Below, in pieces: positions 1 through 5,223 of a stretch of 7,956 nucleotides of DNA (positions are counted from its first letter, which is position 1; every line of letters starts with the position of its first letter). This stretch comes from DASYQD01 sp036005845 (GTDB lineage: Bacteria; Acidobacteriota; Thermoanaerobaculia; Multivoradales; JAIOJS01), in the NCBI GenBank assembly GCA_036005845.1, contig DASYQD010000077.1:1-7956 (forward strand). Direction: 5' to 3'. Made by a program: the position numbers and the translations under genes. The notes under the pieces were generated by a model that searched no databases, was not told the DNA's origin, and worked only from the letters and a program-made list of their open reading frames with translations.

Positions 1-55
1 CAAGCGGTTGAGGAAGCCAGCGGAAGTCACGTGAGCGTGAAGATTGGCGCGCCAC

Positions 56-484
56 CTAGGGGGTGGGCCCCACATCGGAAGGGCCCGCGTGAGTGTGGTC
101 TGCGATCACGTTCGCGTGCCTGACGTAGAGCCTCCAGTGATCGCCTTCCCGACGCCAGATGTTGGTGAATCGGCGGTGAAGAGTGGGTTCGGCATGCGAG
201 TTCTTGACAGCGTCGGAGCCCATCACGATAACCAGGTCACCGTCCCTTCGGATCAGCTCGTGCCGAATCTCGGTCGAGACATGGCCGATGACTCCGGTTC
301 CCAGGAGATGGAGAAGCGTCCGCTTGTCGTTGACCCGGTTGATCGGCGAGTTGACGACGAGCTCGTCGGAGAAGAGGCTGTCGAGCCGGCCGAGATCTCG
401 GTTCAGAAACGCGTCGTTGGCCTCGCGCTCTGCGGTGGCGATCTCATTCTGCCATTCGGATTCGGGAGCGGAGGGCGAGCTCAT
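56..484 (-). CDS. SnoaL/DUF4440-like (NTF2-fold) protein
   Basis: A 142-residue protein with the pattern of the DUF4440/SnoaL_3 branch of the NTF2-like alpha/beta barrel fold. An N-terminal helix (about 10-40) carries the typical E..A...D.DLGRLDSLF spacing, followed by the strand ELVVNSP, a middle part with LVIVMGSDAV (about 84-93), and the closing RRFTNIWRREGDHWRLYVRH (about 104-123), which matches the family's usual 'R.T.vW.r.dG.Wr...H' ending. No signal peptide is seen, so it is probably cytoplasmic. An open frame extends upstream to 616, but the ATG at 484 is chosen because AAGGAG lies eight bases before it and the family domain begins just after it. It is last in a minus-strand row, 38 bases after the L,D-transpeptidase. 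These folds serve as small-molecule enzymes, binding proteins or subunit domains, so the substrate cannot be told from sequence. The last 12 residues look like a non-conserved tail. Confidence 0.8.
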   Translation of the reverse strand: MSSPSAPESEWQNEIATAEREANDAFLNRDLGRLDSLFSDELVVNSPINRVNDKRTLLHLLGTGVIGHVSTEIRHELIRRDGDLVIVMGSDAVKNSHAEPTLHRRFTNIWRREGDHWRLYVRHANVIADHTHAGPSDVGPTP

Positions 485-522
485 GGAGTCTCCTTGGTGT
501 CTGACGCTCTGGGTGTGCCGCA

Positions 523-1044
523 TCAAGGCCGGATTTCGATCTGAGTGCCGTCGCGCACGGCGTTGAAGACTTGCCTCATCTCGGGATTGCTCAGCGCTAT
601 ACAGCCGTTGGTCCAATCCGCCAGGCGCTGTAAGCGGCCGACGAAGGCGAGCCTGGGAGGCAACCCGTGCACCATGATCGAGCCGCCAGGTGAGGCGCCG
701 AGGCGTCGTGCCCGCGCGACGTCTCGTGCCTGCGGATAGGAGACGTGAAGCGAGCGGTAGAACGCACTCGCGCTGTTATGGAAATCGATGGTGTAGACGC
801 CTTCTGGCGTTCGGCCGTCGCCCTCGCGCACCTTGGGACCCGACGGACCTCTTCCGAGGGCGACCGGAAACGACGCGACGCTCCGCCCGCGATCGAGGAG
901 AAACAGGCGATGTTGTGACTTGAGTACGAGGACTCGATCGATCTTCGTTCCTGGAGAGAGCGGCGCCGGCGAGGCGTTCGCCCACGCGAACAAGGCGGCG
1001 AGCAGCGCCACTCCGACAGCCGCAGCCAGCATGGTTTTCTTCAT
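523..1044 (-). CDS. Secreted L,D-transpeptidase (YkuD domain)
   Basis: A 173-residue protein that begins MKKT and has a hydrophobic stretch (about 5-24), either a signal peptide or an N-terminal anchor, placing the enzyme in the periplasm. The YkuD catalytic domain runs from about residue 36 to the end. The conserved histidine is in MVHGLPP (His126) and the catalytic cysteine in TNGCIALSNPEM (Cys148); both key residues are present, so the enzyme should be active. Family members make 3-3 cross-links in peptidoglycan or attach proteins to it, using the cysteine to attack the L,D bond of the stem peptide. The TNGCIA form is that of the YafK/ErfK-like branch. It is a minimal enzyme with no LysM or peptidoglycan-binding domain. 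The start lacks a strong ribosome site, but lies 18 bases after the stop of the secreted GlcG-like gene, so coupling is possible. The exact substrate is not known. Confidence 0.9.
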   Translation of the reverse strand: MKKTMLAAAVGVALLAALFAWANASPAPLSPGTKIDRVLVLKSQHRLFLLDRGRSVASFPVALGRGPSGPKVREGDGRTPEGVYTIDFHNSASAFYRSLHVSYPQARDVARARRLGASPGGSIMVHGLPPRLAFVGRLQRLADWTNGCIALSNPEMRQVFNAVRDGTQIEIRP

Positions 1045-1062
1045 GGCTGACCAGGGCGTTAC

Positions 1063-1572
1063 CTAAGGACGATTCTGCGTTGTCGGCTTGCGCGCGACCG
1101 CCAGACCCGCAGCCTTGACACCCGCCTCGGCGCAAGCGACATCGTCTCTTGGCGCCTCGCCGGACACCCCCACGGCGCCGATGAACCGGCTACCGTCGCT
1201 CGAGAAGACCGGAATGCCTCCGGGGACAGTCGCAACGTTCGGGGCATCGCCGAAACCCGGCGTCTCCGCGGCGGAGCGAGCCATGTCTTCCGTGGAAAAG
1301 TGCCAGTGTGCCACGGCTTGCCCCTTTTGCATTGCGAACTCACCAATGCCGGGAGGATTGCCGTCCATGCGCAAGAATGCGAGCAGATTGCCGCCATCGT
1401 CGTAGACCGCGATCGCGTGACTTTGGCCCTTCGCCTTCGCCTGATCGGCGCAGCCATTGACGATCTCGAGCGCCGCCTGAGCGTTGAGCGTCGGCGGTGT
1501 CGCTGCCCGCAACGGCAGCGGAAGCCCCACGAGAGCCAATGCAAGACTCAGGGAACTGGCGGTGTATCGCAT
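1063..1572 (-). CDS. Secreted GlcG/HbpS family (DUF336) protein
   Basis: A 169-residue protein with a signal peptide (about 1-23: MRY, a leucine/alanine-rich core, then LPLRA before the likely cut). The mature part matches the GlcG/HbpS domain: AIAVYDDGGNLLAFLRMDG (about 53-71), a central helix with MQKGQAVAHW (about 81-90), the loop GGIPVFSSDG (about 118-127), then IGAVGVSGEAPRDDVACAEAG (about 131-151). This is the usual family order and length. The family includes haem-binding redox sensors (HbpS) and GlcG of the glycolate locus; many exported relatives have no proven role. The ATG at 1572 is preferred over upstream starts at 1683 and 1602: it has AGGA seven bases upstream and gives a clean signal peptide. 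It heads a minus-strand group with the L,D-transpeptidase (18-base gap) and the SnoaL-like gene. Haem binding cannot be judged from sequence alone. Confidence 0.85.
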   Translation of the reverse strand: MRYTASSLSLALALVGLPLPLRAATPPTLNAQAALEIVNGCADQAKAKGQSHAIAVYDDGGNLLAFLRMDGNPPGIGEFAMQKGQAVAHWHFSTEDMARSAAETPGFGDAPNVATVPGGIPVFSSDGSRFIGAVGVSGEAPRDDVACAEAGVKAAGLAVARKPTTQNRP

Positions 1573-1637
1573 GAAAGTTCCTAAAAGCAGCAGGTTAGTC
1601 ATCGGCGAGTTGGAGGCAGTCGTCGACGTTCGTGCCC

Positions 1638-1993
1638 CTAGATGATCCATGAGCCGGAGCCCTCGATAGTGATCACCATACATTCGTACTCATCGGAGTC
1701 GTCTTCTAAATGTATCTCGATGTCGTTCTCGAGGTGCAGTACGATTAGTCGATCCCCGCGAACCTCCACACTGCGTACAGCCGAATTCATGACCTCGAAG
1801 AATTGTGGGTCGGGCCAGCGGCCTTCGACCCATTTCCCGATCGCTTCGCCAAGGCGGATGAGAGTGATCGGTCCCGTGATCGCGAAGTCGACCTTGCCGA
1901 ACGTGAATTGCAGGTCAAACTGCCCAACTCGAAGTTGGGTGGTGAATTCTCCTACCACCCCGAAAGGTCCAAGTCAGATGGAATACGGTACAT
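1638..1993 (-). pseudogene. Frameshifted small DUF6188/immunity-like gene
   Basis: The ATG at 1991-1993, preceded by GAGG at normal spacing, opens a frame reading MYRIPSDLDLSG that hits TAG at 1952-1954 after 13 codons. The long frame continues one base out of phase from a GTG at 1956-1958 as VVGEFTTQLRVGQFDLQF and ends at 1638. Joining the two with one extra G in the G run (bases 1958-1961, CCCC on the plus strand) gives a continuous 118-residue acidic protein that ends YECMVITIEGSGSWII. The joined N-terminus reads naturally (DLSG-VVGEF), whereas the GTG has no good ribosome site. So this is either a real one-base loss or a sequencing error. The pattern of short beta strands (DLQFTF, LIVLHLENDIEIHLED) and the closing YE...W.I recall DUF6188-like and other small immunity-type proteins; that assignment is from memory and tentative. 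No toxin gene lies nearby. Confidence 0.6.
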
Positions 1994-2043
1994 GTTGCCC
2001 TCAGTGAGCTTCGGGAGGCGAAGAGGCGTCAGGGCGGTCTTGG

Positions 2044-2069
2044 GCGTCCAGGGGTGCAGAACTGGACGC
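2044..2069. repeat. Inverted repeat, 8-bp perfect arms
   Basis: GCGTCCAG (2044-2051) and CTGGACGC (2062-2069) are perfect complements around a 10-base loop, so either transcript could fold into a hairpin. On the minus strand it lies about 80 bases after the membrane-protein stop codon and about 50 bases before the ATG of the frameshifted gene. No T run follows on either side, so it is not a standard intrinsic terminator. It could stabilise an RNA end or be a protein site; function is unknown. Confidence 0.45.
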
Positions 2070-2150
2070 AACTCGGGGCGGTTCGCCGCTCAACTGCCGC
2101 CGCTCTGGTCGCCTCTAACGTCCGTTGCGGATGGACGGCAGGGCACAGCG

Positions 2151-2612
2151 TTACCGCGAGATTGTATATGAGAGCGCATGCCAGAGCGCGAGGCTCCAGT
2201 TCACTACGAACATACAGGCCGCTATTTGGATGCGAAGCCGAGTCGGTGGGTGCCAGAGCAGTAAGAGGACCCACCCTGCGAACGCGATTACCGTAGCGAG
2301 GTTGACAAGGTAGCTCGCACTTGGCCAGTGACGGAAGACTTCCCAGATGTTGACCGGGACTAGCACGACGATGGAGATCAGAAGTAGCGCTCGGACAATC
2401 TTGTTCTGTCGGTAGAGCAGTAGAGAGACAACGGCGATTACGGCCGCCTGTAGTGCCACGCGTAGCCACCGACCCTCTCTTGCGGCCGTAACAACAGCGA
2501 GTGGAAGCCCTGCGGCATAGAACAGTGCGGCCATCCGATAGCCCGGCAGCGCGGTCGGAGTGCCCTTGTGCCAGGCCACTGACTTTTGTGCGTGTGGAGC
2601 AGTTGGCTGCAA
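2151..2612 (-). CDS. Small multi-spanning membrane protein, unknown family
   Basis: From the TTG at 2612 this is 153 residues. I do not recognise the family. Four to five hydrophobic helices are visible: about 28-43 (weak), 51-67, 74-90, 100-121 and 127-145, separated by short loops with arginines (LYRQNK, EVFRHW, HPPTRLR) on what should be the cytoplasmic side. This makes it an inner-membrane protein with almost no soluble part. The start is uncertain: neither the TTG nor the internal ATG at 2534 (which would give 127 residues) has a clear ribosome site, and the first 25 residues (QPTAPHAQKS...) look unstructured, so the true protein may begin at 2534. The frames overlapping it on both strands are arginine- and proline-rich shadows. 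It stands alone, 157 bases before the next gene on the strand. Small transporters or immunity proteins can look like this, but there is no motif to decide. Confidence 0.65.
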   Translation of the reverse strand: MQPTAPHAQKSVAWHKGTPTALPGYRMAALFYAAGLPLAVVTAAREGRWLRVALQAAVIAVVSLLLYRQNKIVRALLLISIVVLVPVNIWEVFRHWPSASYLVNLATVIAFAGWVLLLLWHPPTRLRIQIAACMFVVNWSLALWHALSYTISR

Positions 2613-2892
2613 TAGAGAAGTTCGCGAAGGGACTTTGCAGCTAGCGGCTGTGTCACCGCCCCCTAGCTCGAGAGCTCAGCTTCTTCCAGCGATGTCAGAA
2701 TGTAGAAGGCTTCGCGCGAGAAGCGACGCCAAATGGTCGCAAATCTCACGGGCGGCCGCCTGGCGGACGGTCCTCGTGGCGTGCCGTCCGCGCACACTCC
2801 GTGCCCTTGGGTGGCCGTCGGCCTCCGTGGAGTCTGCGCATGACTGACCTGACGAATCGAGCATACATCCGGTCCGTCGCTATGCTCTCGCC
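2613..2892. other. Intergenic stretch without a supported gene
   Basis: No frame here has family-like protein features; those that are open are short and arginine/serine-rich. It separates two divergent genes (the membrane protein on the minus strand, the pseudouridine synthase on the plus strand) and should hold both promoters. It contains the hairpin at 2763-2791 and a weaker imperfect one at 2640-2667 (GCTAGCGG paired with CCG/CTAGC around a bulge). The only promoter-like element seen is TATGCT at 2881-2886, six bases before the plus-strand GTG start; no matching -35 box is visible. Confidence 0.5.
2763..2791. repeat. Inverted repeat, 8-bp perfect GC-rich arms
   Basis: GCGGACGG (2763-2770) and CCGTCCGC (2784-2791) are perfect complements with a 13-base loop. 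It sits between the divergent membrane-protein gene and the pseudouridine synthase gene, about 100 bases before the latter's start. There is no T tract, so a terminator role is not supported; an operator or a transcript-stabilising hairpin is possible. Confidence 0.4.
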
Positions 2893-3978
2893 GTGGAGGG
2901 CCCGCTGCGCACCATCCGCGCCGACCGCGGCGACGCGGGGGAGCGGCTCGATCGGGCGTTGGTGCGGCACCTCGCCGACCTCGCGCTGCCTCGCGTCGAG
3001 GTGGCGCGGTGGATTCGTGCCGGGCGGGTCGAGGTCAACGGCGATGGGCGGCCCAAGCCGGCGTTGAAGTTGGCGAAGGGCGATCTGCTTCAGGTCGTCC
3101 TGCCGCCGCCGCCGCCCGATGCACCGCCGCTCTTACCTCAGGAGCTCCCGCTCGCCGTCGTCTTCGAGGACGACCACCTGCTGGCGCTCGACAAGGCGCC
3201 GGGCGTCGTCGTGCATCCGACGTGGGGGCACCGTGACGGTACGCTGCTCAACGGGCTGCTCTGGCACGCCCGCGAGTGGGACGCGGCGCACGAGCGGCCG
3301 CGGCTGGTGCATCGGCTCGATAAGGACACTTCGGGGCTGCTGCTCGTCGCCAAGACGCGTGCCGCGCACGCCGGGCTCGCGCGCGCGTTCCAGCGGCGGC
3401 AGGTGCGCAAGGAGTATCTCGCCGTCGTCGACGGCACGCCGCAGACGAACGGCGGCCGCATCGAGATGGCGATCGCGCGCGATCCCGACGATCCGAAGCG
3501 CCGCATCGCGGGCGCTGCCGACGGACGGCCCGCGGTCACTCGGTGGCAGGTCCTCGCCGACGGTCGCGCAGTCGGACGCGGCTTCGCGCTCCTGCGCTGC
3601 CGCCCTGAGACGGGGCGCACGCACCAGATCCGAGTGCACCTCGCAGCGATCGGCCTACCGATCGTTGGCGATCCGCTTTACGGGAGCGATCCTTCGTCGA
3701 ACGGCGATGCGCCCCGCGGTGGCGATGCCTTCCGTGTGGCCGATTCGCTCGCCGGGGCCGCTTGGCTCGCCGGCGCTACTTCGCTCCGCGTTGGCTGCGA
3801 GCCGCTCTCGACACGGCAAGCCCTCCACGCCGCGCGGCTCTCGTTCATGCACCCGGTAACGGCGCAGCCTCTCGTCCTCGCCGCGCCGCTGCCCACCGAC
3901 CTCCGCGCCCTGCTGGCGAAGCTCGGGATCCCGCCGCCTCCCGCCGAGCTCGGAGCCGCCGCCGCGACAGCCGACTGA
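2893..3978 (+). CDS. RluA-family 23S rRNA pseudouridine synthase
   Basis: A 361-residue enzyme that isomerises specific uridines of structured RNA, most likely 23S rRNA, to pseudouridine. The N-terminus (about 10-70) is an S4-type RNA-binding domain (RLDRAL...RVEVARWIRAGRVEVNG). The catalytic domain starts near 85 and contains LALDKAPGVVVHPT, the signature HRLDKDTSG (140-148) with catalytic Asp143, and GRTHQIRVHLAAIGLPIVGD (241-260). S4 domain plus order fit the RluC/RluD subgroup, with RluD nearest; the target sites are not certain. A segment of about 45 residues (265-309) between GDPLYG and RQALHAARLSF is longer than in E. coli RluD. The GTG at 2893 is the first start after an in-frame stop at 2845-2847. 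It lacks a ribosome site, but TATGCT lies six bases upstream, so a leaderless message is possible. Its stop is one base from the stop of the converging diguanylate cyclase gene. Confidence 0.93.
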   Translation: MEGPLRTIRADRGDAGERLDRALVRHLADLALPRVEVARWIRAGRVEVNGDGRPKPALKLAKGDLLQVVLPPPPPDAPPLLPQELPLAVVFEDDHLLALDKAPGVVVHPTWGHRDGTLLNGLLWHAREWDAAHERPRLVHRLDKDTSGLLLVAKTRAAHAGLARAFQRRQVRKEYLAVVDGTPQTNGGRIEMAIARDPDDPKRRIAGAADGRPAVTRWQVLADGRAVGRGFALLRCRPETGRTHQIRVHLAAIGLPIVGDPLYGSDPSSNGDAPRGGDAFRVADSLAGAAWLAGATSLRVGCEPLSTRQALHAARLSFMHPVTAQPLVLAAPLPTDLRALLAKLGIPPPPAELGAAAATAD

Positions 3979-3988
3979 CTCAGTCGGC
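3970..3988. terminator. Palindrome spanning both convergent stop codons
   Basis: GCCGACTGA (3970-3978) and TCAGTCGGC (3980-3988) are perfect inverted copies around one base. In RNA this folds as an 8-bp stem with a three-base loop. The stop codon of the plus-strand pseudouridine synthase (3976-3978) and that of the minus-strand diguanylate cyclase (3980-3982) both lie inside it, so both proteins end in Ala-Asp. A two-way transcript end is plausible, but no T run follows on either strand, so termination is inferred and not shown. Confidence 0.45.
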
Positions 3989-5131
3989 GTGCGTGCGCCG
4001 CAGCGGAATCTTCTCCGCCGCGTCGCCCACCGGCGCCACCTGGATGCGGTCGCGTCCGCTCTCCTTGGCGATGTACATGGCCATGTCGGCGTGGCGCAGC
4101 AGAGAGCTCTTGGCTTCGGACTCGTCCGCCTCGGTCGCGATGTGCCGCTCCAAGGTGGCGACGCCCACCGAGCAGGTGATGCCGCGCAGGTGCAGCGCCT
4201 CGGGGTGGATCTCGCCGGGCACGGTGCAGAAGGTGTGCTGCCCGATGCGCAGGCGGATGCGCTCGGCCAATCCCACCGCCTCGTCGAGCGCCACGTCGGG
4301 CACGGCGAGCACGAACTCGTCGCCGCCGTAGCGCGCCAGCAGCGCGTCGGGAGTGCCGATGCACTCGACGATCTCGTGCCCCACCTCGCGCAGGACCTGG
4401 CTGCCGGCGAGGTGGCCGTGGGTGTCGTTGACGCGCTTGAAGAAGTCGAGGTCGAGGAACAGCACCGCGAGGTCGCTGCTGCGCTCGCGGCAGTCGGCGA
4501 TGGCGCGCGCCAGGCCCTGGTGGAGGTAGCGATCGTTGTAGAGCCCGGTCAGGTTGTCGCGCTTGGCGATCTCCTGCGCGTAGCGGCCGTCGAGGACGTT
4601 TTGGATCGACACCGAGATGTAGCTGGCGAAGATCTCGAGCAGGTCGAGGTCGCGCGGGCTGTAGTCGTCGGCGCCCTGGCGGTTGATCAGCTCGAGAACG
4701 CCGCAGACCTCCTTTTCGATGCGGATGGGGATCGCCACCAGCGACTCGGTGCGGTAGTCGATCGCCTCGTCGACGCCGGGGTAGAAGCGCGGGTCGTTCG
4801 CGACGTCAGCCGAGAAGTACGACTTGCCGGTCGAGTAGACGTGGCCGGCGATGCCACTGTCGGCGGGCACCGCGCGGCCGAGCAGCTCGTCCGAGCTGGT
4901 GCCGAAGGCGGCGATGAAGAAGAGGTCGTTGTGGCGCCGCTCGGGCAGCTTGTCGATCGGGTTGTCGAGCAGGATGGAGCCGGCGGCCGAGGGGACGAAG
5001 GCGTTGGCTTTGCGGAGGATCTCGATGAGGTTCTCCGCCAGGCTCATCTGCGCCGGCAGGTTGGGGGTGGCGCGCCGGCGGAGGAGGAAGCGCTCCAGCT
5101 CTTGTGGGTCGAGGCAGTGGACGTCGACCAT
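3980..5131 (-). CDS. GAF-GGDEF diguanylate cyclase
   Basis: A 383-residue cytoplasmic signalling protein with no membrane segment. A GAF sensor domain spans about 30-180 (FFIAAFGT, GIAGHVYSTGKSY, DPRFYPGVDE, LVAIPIR, VCGVLELINR). A GGDEF domain follows from about 190: DNLTGLYN, metal-binding Asp227 in FLDLDFFK, NDTHGH, and an intact GGDEF (269-273), ending ADMAMYIAKESGRDRIQV. It should make cyclic di-GMP from two GTP under control of whatever the GAF domain binds. The product-inhibition I-site (RxxD five residues before GGDEF) is absent: those positions read TPDA (260-263). The usual GD of the 'GH..GD.vL' stretch reads GS. The ATG at 5131 is chosen because the frame upstream is batD read out of phase; the ribosome site there is weak, and an ATG at 5047 is an alternative. 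The gene follows batD by 92 bases on the same strand. Confidence 0.93.
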   Translation of the reverse strand: MVDVHCLDPQELERFLLRRRATPNLPAQMSLAENLIEILRKANAFVPSAAGSILLDNPIDKLPERRHNDLFFIAAFGTSSDELLGRAVPADSGIAGHVYSTGKSYFSADVANDPRFYPGVDEAIDYRTESLVAIPIRIEKEVCGVLELINRQGADDYSPRDLDLLEIFASYISVSIQNVLDGRYAQEIAKRDNLTGLYNDRYLHQGLARAIADCRERSSDLAVLFLDLDFFKRVNDTHGHLAGSQVLREVGHEIVECIGTPDALLARYGGDEFVLAVPDVALDEAVGLAERIRLRIGQHTFCTVPGEIHPEALHLRGITCSVGVATLERHIATEADESEAKSSLLRHADMAMYIAKESGRDRIQVAPVGDAAEKIPLRRTHAD

Positions 5132-5223
5132 GCTTGAGTAACCGCGGCAAAGCGGTAGCGCCGGGCTTGCGCAAACGATACCAGAGACGGCGGTTGTGGC
5201 CCCAGCGGGCGTCGTCGCGCGCT

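Noticed and set aside
66..87. GGGCCC repeated 10 bases apart as a terminator after the SnoaL-like gene
   Set aside because: GGGCCC is itself a palindrome and lies within the last codons of the gene; no T run follows, so a terminator is not supported.
44..544. A 166-residue plus-strand frame opposite the SnoaL-like gene
   Set aside because: It is antisense to a gene with a clear family pattern and ribosome site and shows no domain of its own.
2108..2153. An integron attC-like site after the membrane-protein stop (TAAC...GTTAGAG on the minus strand)
   Set aside because: It is about 45 bases, shorter than known attC sites, the inner arms pair asymmetrically, the last base of the GTTRRRY box does not fit, and no second site or integrase is seen.
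2029..2469. A 146-residue minus-strand frame overlapping the membrane-protein gene
   Set aside because: Low-complexity Arg/Pro/Thr composition without helices or motifs; the overlapping membrane-protein frame explains the stretch better.
3133..3639. Minus-strand frames opposite the pseudouridine synthase
   Set aside because: Arg/Ser-rich shadows of conserved RluA codons with no recognisable features.
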